Assembly: GCA_963377175.1 (NCBI GenBank)
Contig: CAUJNA010003298.1
Coordinates: 219,501 to 283,500, forward strand
Length of the DNA: 64,000 bases
Source of the DNA: Effrenium voratum
Taxonomy: Eukaryota; Sar; Dinophyceae; Suessiales; Symbiodiniaceae
Direction of reading: 5' to 3'
Position 1 is the stretch's first letter. Every line of letters begins with the position of its first letter. The notes under the pieces are model-generated. The model was not told the origin of the DNA, ran no database searches, and saw nothing but the letters and a program-made list of their open reading frames with translations. Below, piece after piece: positions 36,001 to 43,997 of this stretch. The position numbers and the translations under genes are program-made.

Positions 36001-39000
36001 CAGACACGTCCATATGTTTTCGGGAAGCACTGTCCCCTCTGTGCAGGAGGAGTTTGGGAAGGTGCCCTATGTCGACCCCACGCGGATTTACTTGACCGGT
36101 ATCTCCATGGGAGGCGCGCTCTTTTTGCCCCTTTGGATTGGGCGAGCGGTGGGTTGGGGAAGTGTTCACCCCTTCTTGCAGAGGCTCTTCCTCGGAAACC
36201 ACCCAACCTCCAAACCTCCACACCTCGAAGCCGGGCTCCAAACCAAGGGGCAGCTGACAACAGTTCAACGCAAAGAGAGCCGGCAGGGACCCATTCGACC
36301 TACCCTATGCAGAAAAGAATGTTTGTTTAAAGATGAATAGCCGTTATTAGCCGTTGGCTTTGACCTAGTTGACCACCTGGAACCTGATGTCCAAGAAACA
36401 ATCTTGAAGAACGCTGCCTGAAGATTCCTTGCTCTTCGTAGGTCTTTGTTGCTGTTTTGCAGATCTTCCCAACCAAAACCTTTTGCCCAGTTCATCCATC
36501 CATCTTTGTTGTTCATTTTTCCTGGACTCAAGTCCCCTGTATCTGGGCCTCAAACGTCGTTTTGGGAAGATCATTTGAGCGGCAAGCTCTGCCTGACCAA
36601 TTCACTCAAGAAGTAGGAGGGGAGTTTTGAATTGATCATTGGCCACCTTTTGGCCACCTTGTTTCTGTTTACTCCAAGTGAGTGAGCTCTAACCCATTGG
36701 CTGATAAAGCTGCCGCGGCTCACCTTGCTTCTGTTGGCCTCCGCACGCCTTCCAGCACCCGCCCGAGGCAAACTTTTGACCTTGAGAGTTCGATCTTACC
36801 ATAGACCCTGTTTCAAGGCAAGCCGAGGTCTGCGTTGGAGTCTAATACAACCAGAGGTGTGAACAAACAAAAATTGTGGTCCTCCTTGCGAGGTTGACTT
36901 GAACGGGGGAAATCACCATTTCAGGGTTTACTAATTTTGAGACGGAGACCAATCCTTGACCTTGAGCCTCTTGGTTCTTTACGCAGGTTTGAGCAGACTC
37001 CTCAGGCACCAAGTTTGATTGCAACTCATCTTGGCAACCCGGTTTGCCTTTGGTTTCTTCGATCCTTTGGATGATGTGTGAATGCTGCCGGACCCCTATT
37101 TGACGCCTGGCTTCATCTCGGGACACACCTCCATGCTTTGTAAGCCGCAGGCCCAAAAGGATAACAGCCGGGTGAGAATGTTTTTTTCCGTTGGTTTCCA
37201 GACCCCCCCCCAGTTAGGCACGTATGCACTTCTGATACAAGCATTTGGCCACCTTTGAGCACAGAGGTGAAGACCAGAAATCACTTTTTCTGATCTTGAT
37301 GCAAAGACTTGGAAGCCACAGGGCTTCCAAGGGGTGCCATGGTCTCCAATTTGGGTCAGAAATGAAACATGAACGACCCTTTCAGGTGGTGTTTCCTTTT
37401 GGCTTCTGAAAAAGCCATCCCAGAAGCAGGGGAACGAGGTCCCCCTGTGAGAACCAACCCAAGCCTTGAGGCATGGGAACCTGGCAGCTGGCGGCCCAAA
37501 GGACATGGCTGTTTGCCGGCATCGCGCCCATCGCGGCCTACCACGACCCCGAGCAGCGCCGACAGATCGCCCAGGCCAAATGAATTGGCCGCGGGGCTCG
37601 CGGCTTTTGCTTTTGCCCCTTCACAAAAAAGGGGTTTGGCTTCCCCAAGCCCAACAAGATAGCTTCGGCTCTTACGAAATCAAAACGGTCATGAGAAGAC
37701 ACACCTACTCTCGTTGCCCCTTTTTGCTGGCTTTGTCCGGATTGGTTTGATCAACCAGAGTTACGTATTTCCGCTCGCCGAAGGTTGGAGTGTTCCGCGA
37801 GCAACAGGATCCGGATCAGGGAACCATACACCGGAACCAAGCCTAAGCCGGGCTAGCCTTTTTAAGGTTTTTTGAGGTTGTTTCTTTATGGTTGTCTTTA
37901 AGCTTGGTGTTGTTTCTGGTTGGGTGAGAAAGTTGTTGTCTTTTCTTTAAGGTCTTCCTTGGACACTTTCGTTTCTGCTCCCATTTCGGTCGAATGGGAG
38001 CACTGGTTCGTCAGAGGGGTCCAAGATGGATTTTGAGGTCCTTCCGTTTGGCAGGCTCTTTGCGAGCCATGAGGTGCAAACACCCTGGGCTGAGTTCAAC
38101 AAGGGGTTTCTGTTTGAGCTCAGCCCAGGTTGGCGACTCGCTACACGCCGTCGCAGCGACAAGTTTCCTCTTGAGCCACCGAAACTCGCCGTGAGCTCAT
38201 AGATTCGGGGCTAAAACGAGCTTACCAGCGATGTAGATCCTTTACACGGGGATTCCGTATATCTCATTGCGGTGTGTTTGGGCGCCAAATACCACGTTGA
38301 CATGTTGTTGAACTTTCCCATGGGGATGGTTGTCTTGCGATTTTTTCAGACCCCCGAATTATCACCCAGTTGTTCTACAGGCGGGGGATATGGATCCCTA
38401 CGAGAGATCCCGTTTGTAGTTTGGCTGTTCAGGTCAAAGGGGTCTGTTGGGGGGCCATGTTCCGAAGATGTCTTGGGAGCTAGCTATGCGGTTAGTTGCT
38501 CCACTTTAGCCAACTTGTCAACCCTTGCAGCTATTTGTCTACCCATCCTAAATCCGGGGTTTTGATGGTAATCTTTTTTTTCAGTCAGGAGCCAACATCC
38601 TAGCCCCTTGAAAAACTGGATTTTGGAGGGGTACTGATTCGCGCCCTTCCTTCCCTGTGGCACAGGCGCTCCGGAGCATGCCCATCTTCGTAGTTCACTC
38701 CTCTGCGGACCGATGGGGTTTGGCCCTTCACAGCATTGCGGGCTGTGTATGGTCAATTTGGGGGGTGTCTTTTTAAGGCTGGGACTCCCCAAAAAAGGCT
38801 GAAGGTTTTCCAGTTTTCCCTTTAAAACCTATAACCACAAAAAGGGTAATTACCCGCAAGCAGAGACACTCCCATGTGGGAAAGGCATGGACTCAACTTC
38901 CCACAAGAAACCCAATTACAGGGTGGTGCAAGACCATCACCCTTTAGAACAAGAACAAAAAAGAGCATCAAGAACAAGAAAACCGCGAAGTCGGGTAGAA

Positions 39001-41018
39001 GCATGATGCTACTTCGGAAGGGAATTGGCTTCTAGGTAAGTGGACAATCCCTGCTGAGACTCCTGGGAGCACAGAAATATCCTGAAATTTTCGTGATTCC
39101 AATTTTCCATGGATTGGCGCTTTTTTGGGCAGCCAGCAGGGAACACCGTGTAAAACCTGGAAGGACAAATCCTGGGAGCCTAGTTCTAGTTGTAGCTGGA
39201 TCTACTGGGGTTGAACCTTTGTGAGAAACAGACCATATTATTGGGGGCATCAGCTTGTAACTAGTGTTCTCTATCGTGGGGCGGAGTTTTGTTTTTCAAG
39301 GGCCGCCATTGTGTTTGTTTGACATTGTGGTGTGTTATATTATCACATATTGATATGACACAAGTCATGCAGCACTCGGTTGTTCCGTGGTTCGACCGTG
39401 AGCCTTGATTTGCTTGGTAAACTCTGTGTTTTCCCGCTGCATGGCCAGTAACTTTTTGCAGAGTTCAACGACCAACCCACAGCATTCTTGCTCACCCTTT
39501 TATGGGTACTAAAGCATGTATATCGGAGTCGTTCTAAAGGTCCTTGTAAGGGTTTAGTATTCGCCGAACATCGGTGTTGGTCGAGATACCTTCGTGAAAG
39601 ATTAGCGGAACGTATTTTTGGTTCGCGAAAGTTTTGCGTACCCGTATCTTGTAAAGGAAGATAGGAAAGCTGAGAAAGTTCGACTTTCCAGCCGGAGCTG
39701 CGGAAGCTCCAACGCATGCGCACACGCTTCTGACAAGCTGCGACTATCTGACCTTAGGAAAGTTGCGGCGAGTCCGCAAAATTCCAAAATTACTTTCGGT
39801 TTTCGCAAAGAATGGCCTTTTCGAGACAAGAACAACCGCCCCACCATATATGCCTATATGTGCACATATTGTATGTATATAGTTACACCGCCCCATGATC
39901 TACCTTCACTTTATATCCTTGAACAAATGCTAAACAACCCAGTGTTTTCAGTATTGATGTTACATTGTGTTTGATTGTTGGCCAGTATCGGGCCAACAGA
40001 AGTACATGCAAATCAGGAGTGTTTTCATTGTGTTGCTTGTTCGAAGCTAAGCACACTCACGCACTGTGTTCTGCATTAATCAACCCTTGTGAGCATGTTG
40101 TTTGGTACTTGGCTGCACAACTACTAAAAATGTGGAAAACACCACCAAGAAAGCAACCCTCTTTGAAACCAACCATTTAGCGTATATTTTTGGAGGACGT
40201 CTTAGAAGCATGGGCACGGCTGTTTGCTTCTTGACGCAGGACGGTACCACCCCGCTGGAGCCGGAAAAGCGGCTCTATGAGGACGCGGAAAAAAATCGAC
40301 CGACGTCTCCCAAGCGCGAAGGGTCTATCGCGGTTGTTCTTGGAAGGTAGCTTTTTGGGGTTGGTTTAGAGGGAAACCAAAGGGAACCAGCAATGTAGTG
40401 GATGAAGTGGAAACACGGCAGCAACTTTGTGACGTAAGGGATTTGGTTTTAAGCTCGACCGAAGCTTCTACCATTGTGCCAGGGTCTCAGGAGAAAACCC
40501 TTGGCTTTTGTTTGACGCCCACTTTTCCACAAAAAGATTCGCTTGTTTAGAATTCCAGATAAGTAAGGAGGGGTGCTAGAATTGTTCCAGACCCTCTTTT
40601 GGTTGATGGCCTAAGAATTTGTGGTCCGGACCCGCAACTTCAGGGACCCGTACAACGGGTACGAAACAGGTTCCAGCTTGCAAAGAGAACACATCATGCG
40701 TGTAGCATCCCAGAGCAGCCCATTGGCTACCTTTTGTCTAACTGTCGCGGCCTCCGCCGGAAATGCCATTCGCCACACCCTCCCAAAGAGGTGGAAGCTT
40801 CCAGGACCCCCCAAGACTTGGTTCCATTCACAGAGGCCTTCTCAGAGCTTCCATGTTAGGAGGGAGAGCATCTTGCCCCAACGGCACCCTTCCAGACCTC
40901 CAAGCCATCCCCCACCACCCCCCCCGCAACCCCGAGGAGCTGCAAAGCTGCGGGGCCAAGGACTTACGAGTGGACGTGGGCACTTTGGACCATTGCCATA
41001 TGCGCCTCTGCGAAGATG
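14968..41018 (+). CDS. Chain B: WW - SH3/Tudor-like - alpha/beta-hydrolase protein, split over about 16 exons
   Basis: This is the span of a discontinuous coding region. Joining exons in phase gives a WW domain (B2+B3), a small SH3/Tudor-like barrel (B4+B5), an unassigned segment (B6+B7), then a hydrolase. The hydrolase shows a LVYLHGAGG oxyanion strand (B9), VDPTRIYLTGISMGG with nucleophile Ser at 36104-36106 (B11), MGTWQLAA…AGIAPIAAYH (B12), MPIFVVHSSAD (B13/B14) with the catalytic Asp at 40240-40242, and a candidate His near 40991-40999 (B16). This order is typical of PHB-depolymerase/feruloyl-esterase-like hydrolases that cut ester bonds; the substrate is unknown. The beta-strand usually written as V-V-S-P between B9 and B10 was not found. 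No signal peptide or start is visible. The gene may continue into chain C, because phases allow it. Confidence 0.6.
15017..16111. other. Intron B1-B2
   Basis: Contains the (CTTC)n tract, a GTAGATGGC inverted repeat (15367-15400), and a + frame at 15708-15929 with a weak exon look (RVGLLWLSRVAKHGAM) that I could not place. Confidence 0.5.
15136..15206 (+). repeat. (CTTC)n microsatellite
   Basis: About 17 CTTC units with a few CCTC variants. Confidence 0.95.
16112..16189 (+). CDS. Exon B2: first half of WW domain
   Basis: The frame reads LPVWAGPVLPEKAHLSF then RAWESEGRR. W followed by E-G-R-R is the start of a WW fold. Joined to B3 it becomes RRTYYEDLSTGSVTW. The junction falls in a GGAC shared by donor and acceptor sides, and a GA donor at 16190 with acceptor CTGCAG fits. 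In-frame stop codon TAG at 16197 shows that the exon must end before it. Confidence 0.7.
16221..16350. mobile_element. M1 inverted-repeat element with TCAC target duplication
   Basis: Starts CTAGGTCCCCCAGCC and ends CTGCTGGAGGAGCTAG, imperfect inverted termini. It is flanked on both sides by TCAC. No coding capacity. It lies 31 nt inside the intron after exon B2. Confidence 0.8.
17932..17976 (+). CDS. Exon B3: second half of WW domain
   Basis: After CTGCAG the frame reads TYYEDLSTGSVTWCL. This carries the WW hallmarks: adjacent aromatics YY, S/T-T-G turn, second W, and P supplied by the next exon. WW domains bind proline-rich or phospho-Ser/Thr-Pro ligands. A GC donor at 17977 joined to AG/GCC at 19084 restores W-C-L-P. 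Confidence 0.75.
18982..19058 (+). repeat. (ACACCCCAC)n and (CCCGAACGA)n minisatellites
   Basis: Two adjacent 9-bp arrays immediately upstream of exon B4. They keep all three frames open on both strands, which makes long false frames here. Confidence 0.9.
19084..19187 (+). CDS. Exon B4: first half of SH3/Tudor-like barrel
   Basis: The frame reads PSTFLRPGCAVELRMAKWPL then LESAGGRVVAFFEA. The pattern G-x-x-V-x-L…GGRVVAF, followed by B5, is a compact beta-barrel of the SH3/Tudor type. Nearly every third base is G or C. The GA donor at 19188 and acceptor CTAG at 20629 give E-A-Q-L-R-V. Confidence 0.7.
20286..20456. repeat. CAG/CTG-rich compound microsatellite
   Basis: Begins as (CAG)n and continues as mixed CTGCTA/CTGCAA triplets. 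It lies in the B4-B5 intron. Confidence 0.9.
20630..20734 (+). CDS. Exon B5: second half of SH3/Tudor-like barrel
   Basis: The frame reads LRVSRIEGKRVLVHLPDFAI then DVLVPLENLRPLSR. L-x-V…G-K-x-V-L-V…V-P-L-E-N-L-R-P-L is the usual end of such barrels. Strong GC3 bias. GC donor at 20735, phase 1. Confidence 0.75.
21096..21776. repeat. 65-bp satellite, 10 full units
   Basis: Units start at 21096 and every 65 bp to 21746, beginning ACACGAGAGCACATGCCGAG. They are virtually identical except for one A/G change in the unit at 21551 and the diverged first copy. As 65 is not divisible by 3 and the - strand has no stops, a period-65 peptide is open in three frames. The 556-codon - strand frame at 20231-21901 is therefore an artefact. 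Confidence 0.97.
22201..22216 (+). repeat. Poly(C)16 run
   Basis: Sixteen consecutive C within an otherwise unassigned part of the B5-B6 intron. Confidence 0.9.
22939..23040 (+). CDS. Exon B6: linker segment, function unknown
   Basis: After GCGCGCAG the frame reads GRLVKFTHPKTNLEAYGVL then RRAAQHKVTGDALAA. Joins to B5 (phase 1) and to B7 across a canonical GT donor at 23041. No family recognised. The frame is open further upstream (DTWCGQNPERLGAEF), so an earlier acceptor at 22868 is an alternative. Confidence 0.65.
23624..23688 (+). mobile_element. M3 element fragment
   Basis: Carries AAAATGATGGTTGCCTTTTGGTTTGCCTTTAAAACCACC then GTACCCTC, the shared M3 core. Confidence 0.5.
24915..24999 (+). 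mobile_element. M2a element, left end missing
   Basis: Inner block GGTGCACCACCCATT…GGGATGTTCACTGGGG and right terminus TTTTGACCCATGGCCATAT match the copies at 31.5 and 61.4 kb. Confidence 0.65.
25070..25700 (+). repeat. Scattered GCGCAAG(C) short tandem repeats
   Basis: Clusters of GCGCAAG-type units occur at 25075-25115, 25275-25335 (CCGCGCGCAAG repeated) and 25655-25690. Confidence 0.7.
26301..26374 (+). CDS. Exon B7: linker segment
   Basis: After CAGCAG the frame reads GGLASLTVWPGDVDAGK then FVGMKAIR. In phase with B6 (…DALAA-GGLASL) and, through a GC donor at 26375, with B8. The GCT following the donor is repeated after the next acceptor. Confidence 0.65.
27043..27090 (+). CDS. Exon B8: strand before the hydrolase core
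   Basis: A 48-nt exon after TTTCTGCAG reading ASPPEEYLVYTKNEQQ. With B9 it gives EEYLVYTKNEQQ-WPLLVYLHG, the usual entry of an alpha/beta-hydrolase. Donor is CAG/GC at 27091. Confidence 0.7.
29411..29524. mobile_element. M1 inverted-repeat element with TCAT target duplication
   Basis: Termini CTAGGTCCCCCAGTAG and CTACTGGAGGACCTAG are inverted copies with one mismatch. TCAT flanks both sides. About 114 bp, non-coding. Confidence 0.85.
29674..29786. mobile_element. M2b element
   Basis: TTTGGGTATGGGTCAAAA at the left, TTTTTGTCCCACAGCCATTTA at the right, with the inner CCGCAGGTCTTGGTCCATTTTTCCA block of subfamily b in inverse orientation. Confidence 0.6.
29985..30085. repeat. AT-rich microsatellite cluster
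   Basis: Alternating TATATACATA-type runs with short unique breaks. Confidence 0.85.
31137..31247. mobile_element. M2b element next to exon B9
   Basis: CATATGGCAGTGGCTCCAAT at the left and TTTTGAGCCACACCCATAT at the right. Ends 38 nt before the B9 exon. Confidence 0.65.
31286..31391 (+). CDS. Exon B9: hydrolase oxyanion-hole strand (LHGAGG)
   Basis: After GTGGCTCAG the frame reads WPLLVYLHGAGGGSFLSYS then KKALRQEGLAPGARIL. H-G-A-G-G after a hydrophobic strand is the oxyanion motif of PHB-depolymerase/esterase-like hydrolases. The 3' edge is uncertain: GC at 31392 fits the phase of B10, but a GT at 31403 is also possible. Confidence 0.75.
31493..31624. mobile_element. M2a element
   Basis: GCACATGGCCGTGGGTCGTTAAA at the left, GGTTTTGACTCATGGCCACAT at the right, inner GGTGCACCACCCAGTT block. 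Starts about 100 nt after exon B9. Confidence 0.7.
33441..33512 (+). mobile_element. M3 element
   Basis: GGGGGTACCCCCAAAATAGTGG, TTTTCCTTGAGGTTTCCCTTTA and GAGGGGTACCCTC show the M3 core and its GGGTACCC ends. Confidence 0.55.
35186..35235 (+). CDS. Exon B10: helix before the nucleophile strand
   Basis: After GACGAG the frame reads KWKWKQQPQAWVLDLI. With B11 it becomes WVLDLI-EEFGKVPYVDP, the typical helix before V-D-P-x-R-I-Y. The GA donor at 35236 and acceptor GTGCAG give phase 0. Confidence 0.65.
35926..36000 (+). mobile_element. M3 element next to exon B11
   Basis: AAAATGGTGGCTTTCCTGTTGGCTTCCCTTCAAGCCACC then GGGGTACCCTC. Ends about 46 nt before exon B11. Confidence 0.6.
36047..36113 (+). 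CDS. Exon B11: hydrolase nucleophile elbow (GISMGG)
   Basis: The frame reads EEFGKVPYVDPTRIYLTGI then SMGG after joining. V-D-P-x-R-I-Y-L-T-G-x-S-M-G-G is diagnostic for PHB-depolymerase/feruloyl-esterase-like alpha/beta-hydrolases; the nucleophile Ser codon is 36104-36106. The GC donor at 36114 and acceptor CTTGAG at 37470 restore S-M-G-G-M-G-T-W exactly. Confidence 0.85.
37471..37574 (+). CDS. Exon B12: hydrolase helix and IAP strand
   Basis: The frame reads MGTWQLAAQRTWLFAGIAPI then AAYHDPEQRRQIAQ. G-T-W-x-L-A and A-G-I-A-P-I follow the nucleophile in this family. Donor CAG/GC at 37575, phase 0. Confidence 0.85.
38084..38129. repeat. Inverted repeat, 11-bp perfect stem
   Basis: CCTGGGCTGAG, 24-nt spacer, CTCAGCCCAGG. 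Confidence 0.75.
38666..38707 (+). CDS. Exon B13: hydrolase strand before the catalytic Asp
   Basis: A 42-nt exon after GGCACAG reading ALRSMPIFVVHSSA. With B14 it gives HSSADGTTPLEPE, the late strand bearing the acid of the triad. GA donor at 38708, acceptor ACGCAG at 40239; GAC is repeated on both sides of the junction. Confidence 0.8.
40240..40281 (+). CDS. Exon B14: catalytic-Asp loop
   Basis: The frame reads DGTTPLEPEKRLYE. The first codon (GAC) is the predicted catalytic Asp. The 3' edge is ambiguous: a GAC shared with the acceptor at 40896 would join as RLYE-DLQAI, or a 54-nt exon at 40616 may intervene. Confidence 0.7.
40616..40669 (+). CDS. Candidate exon B15
   Basis: Between CCTAAG and a canonical GTTCC donor the frame reads FVVRTRNFRDPYNGYETG-like residues, in phase with B16 (phase 1) but not clearly with B14. 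Optional or false. Confidence 0.4.
40896..41018 (+). CDS. Exon B16: candidate catalytic-His exon
   Basis: After CTTCCAG the frame reads LQAIPHHPPRNPEELQSC then GAKDLRVDVGTLDHCHMRL. E-E-L…G-A-K-D-L-R-V…L-D-H-C-H resembles the last part of these hydrolases, where a His follows a short strand; His codons are at 40991 and 40997. The 3' edge is uncertain: GC at 41019, or GT at 41027, which would fit exon C1 in phase. Confidence 0.5.
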
Positions 41019-41904
41019 GCTCGTGGTTTGCGGGGAATCCATTCACGTCTTTGGCATTTTGCAACATCAACTTTTGGTGATTGATTTGTTGATTTGTTGA
41101 TTTGTGTTTGTTGATGTGTGTTGATGTTGTGTTGATTGATGTGTGTTTTTGTGTGTTGTTTGTTGGTTTGTTTTTGGTGGAGTGAGCTTAGGGGGAGAAA
41201 CAACATGTTTGACTCGTTCAGAATCTATATGACTCAAGTTATTATTTTCGTTTACTGGTGGGCTGGTATCAAAGTCAAGGTTGGAAGTTTGATTCCGTAG
41301 GTTTTGAACCAGTAGGGTTGGCATAGTGGCTTGCCGTACTGGGATTCCAACCCGATGGTTTCGATGCAGCGGTTGGAATGGGGTGCTTAGCGATGGGACA
41401 ATGAGATGGGGAGATGGGGTTCTTGGGATGTGCACCTGTCCAAGGGGTGTTGAATCACCGCTTGAAATCAATCCCCTAAAATCGTCCAGCAGGATCAGGG
41501 CTTCTGGAAATAGCCCATGTGGCATTCCAGGTGTCTGAGGCTGCAACAAACATGCCATGGAGCTGCCAACAACATGGAAAGTTGTGTATTGCGTATCATC
41601 AGACCTGCTTGTGGGGATCGGGACCATGCGCTTAATGATGGCAACAGTGAGTTGGGTCTTTGTTGATGGAACTGATCTGGGTTGAAGGCTGCCTTGGTTT
41701 TCTCGAAAATGCAACCCTGAATCATTTGTACTTGGTACAAAGGAAATTTAAAGGCACCCTTAAAGCCCACTATGTAGGGAGCACAGCCCATCTGGTAGCC
41801 AAGGTTCCAAGCCTACAACAACACGCCGCACATCTACGTGTCTTGGCTTGGGTTTGTGCGCCAAAAAGCGAAAGAAGTTGGATGGCCAGGTCCCCTATTT
41901 GTCA

Positions 41905-42115
41905 GGTTTCCTCTCTTCCAAGCCTTCCCTTCCTCCCTTCCTCCCTTCCTCGCCTTTGTGCCTTGCTTCCTTTCTCTTGCTCGTTTCTCTTCCTCCGTGC
42001 TCTTCATCCCTTCCCCCCATCCTCCCTTCCTCTGTTCCCCCTGCCCCCGCCTTCCCGCCCTGCCCCTTCCCGTCCCATCCTTCCCCCTCCCTCCCTGCCT
42101 TCCCTTATCACTCCT
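41905..42115 (+). repeat. Polypyrimidine (C/T) tract, about 200 nt
   Basis: Nearly uninterrupted CCTTCCCTCC-like sequence on the + strand. Confidence 0.85.
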
Positions 42116-42449
42116 GCAATACTGGTAAAAAAACAAACAAAAAAACGCTGGAAACGGTGCCTCATATCCGGCTGCGGGTCTTGATCTGATGTTGTTTGCT
42201 GCTTGAGAGGGACGAATATGGGCGGCGACAAACCCTCAAAGAGAAACGCCGTCAACGGCGTGTTGGTGTTCACAATGTGTCATTATCGCAGCGGCATCAT
42301 TTCGCGCGTCATGGTTGCATGCAGGAAGTTCGGAGGCAGCGAAAGCAGATCTCTCCTCAAGAACCGCGCTGCCGTTTAGTTGTGGTTTAGTATTGGGCTT
42401 GACTGGGGGGGGTGATTCTTAGGGGAAGGTTTGTTGAGAGGAAGCAAGG

Positions 42450-42630
42450 ATTATGTATGTCTTTATGTCCTTATATGTGTAGGTATGTGCGTATGTGAGT
42501 TTGTAATGTAACGCAATGTGCTGTAATGTAAATGGCATGTAATCAGTGCAATGTAACGTCATGTAACATAATGTAGTGTAATGTACTGTATGTACTGTAA
42601 TGTAATGTATGTATGCGTGTATGTATGATC
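42450..42630 (+). repeat. Degenerate ATGTA/TGTAATG repeat
   Basis: Short ATGTA-type units with drift over about 180 nt. Confidence 0.75.
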
Positions 42631-43846
42631 CAGCCATCCCGCTCCCCCCACCCCACCTCGCCAATGGTCATGGTCAGCACCCTGAGCCCCCCACCCAGTG
42701 ATTCGTCAAGTAAGATGTATCGCCTTGTAGCTGGGGCAACAGGGGTTTTTGCATCAACAGTTGGAACCATCTTGCATCTTGGCCCTAAAATCAGCCAAGA
42801 AGACGCAAGCCCTAGGCGGGTTGGATACCAAAGCAACCTCCGAGTCCTTCATCTCCGATCCAAGGAGTGGTTGCTGCTTCACCGGAACGAAGCCTTTCCA
42901 GAAGCCCGGCGTTTCACCCCCGACATGTTCATGAAGCCCTGACCCGGGCATTTCCAGCTTGTTTTTATTGCTTTCGGCTTGTGTTCGGCTTCTGGTTTAT
43001 CAGTCTGTCGTTCGCAATTCCTAGTCTCATTGAGGTGCTGATTAGTGGTTTAGCCGTTTTGCCTTTTGGCGCCGTTCTTTGTGAGTATGGGGATGTGAAG
43101 AGCAAAGATGTTTCCTGACATATTGAGGGTTGGGAATAGAGCAACCTCCCCTTTCGTGATAGTGTCCTTGTTGCCGTGTCTGGGGTTCCTCACGGGCGCC
43201 TTGTTGCTGGAAACGCCCGCGTTGCCGGGTTGGGCAATTGCCAACAACAACTTTGAACCAGCTCAGGTTGGTGGAGAAGTAAACCGTGGACAAGCGAGAA
43301 CAACTGAACTTGTTTCAATGATCCTGATCCATGTTGTCTCGTGGCAACAACCCAACCCTGCTTGCAAGGCCTCTCGCTCAACTCAGTAGGTGTAGGTGTT
43401 GGACCTCCGGACGGAAAAGAAGTGCAGAAAGTCGCCCCGAGCAAGTCGACAAATGCCGTCGGACGATTTTTAGTGACAGTCACCGTTGTCACCGTTCCAT
43501 TTTTCTAATTATAAGGCTTCAACCCCTTGGGGTGTATGTCTACCTTTGCATAATCCTATCACTGGAACCCTGCTTGATGTGCTTGCCTAGCCTTGCGAAG
43601 CAATGCAGTGTCGTCTTCGATTTTGTTGGCCGGCAAGCTGGCCAGATTGTGTTTGTGTGTCGTATTTGCAAGACATCTCAGGCACGCCATGAATAAAAAA
43701 GGATCTTCCTTTTGCGACTTATTGGTTGGACAAATGGCGGATTGCGCGCGTTTAGAAAATGACCTCCCTAGCAACAATCTGAACGCTGTTTATGGCCTGG
43801 ACGACACCCCCTGATTGTCATCACAATCAGATGGTGCAGGCTGCTT

Positions 43847-43925
43847 TCCTTGGCGTGGTTTTCTTCTGGTTTTCCATTAAACTCACAAAAACAAGGGGCG
43901 CCAACTCCAAAAATACGGAACACCC
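43847..43925 (+). mobile_element. M3 element next to exon C1
   Basis: GGCGTGGTTTTCTTCTGGTTTTCCATTAAACTCACAAAAAC then GGGGCGCC; diverged M3 core. Ends about 20 nt before exon C1. Confidence 0.45.
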
Positions 43926-43945
43926 CCGAGCCGCGCGAGAGGCAG

Positions 43946-43997
43946 CATCCTGCCGGGCAGCTGGTTCTGGGCTGGCGTGCAGGTGCAGGCGCTGCAG
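43946..43997 (+). CDS. Exon C1: late strand of a CNBD
   Basis: The frame reads ILPGSWFWAGVQVQALQ with pure G/C third positions. Joined to C2 by CAG/GC at 43998 it gives VQVQALQ-ICFVSVLHR, the strand after the phosphate cassette. The acceptor may instead be at 43960. The rest of this CNBD upstream was not found. Confidence 0.55.

Larger units (their letters stand above)
41019..43945. other. Intron or intergenic stretch between chains B and C
   Basis: Contains GTTGATTTGT-type simple repeats (41080-41175), a polypyrimidine tract (41905-42115), an ATGTA-type repeat (42450-42630) and an M3 copy. The - strand at 42640-42720 reads RYILLDESLGGGLRVLTMTI, an isolated exon-like patch I could not place. 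Confidence 0.45.
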
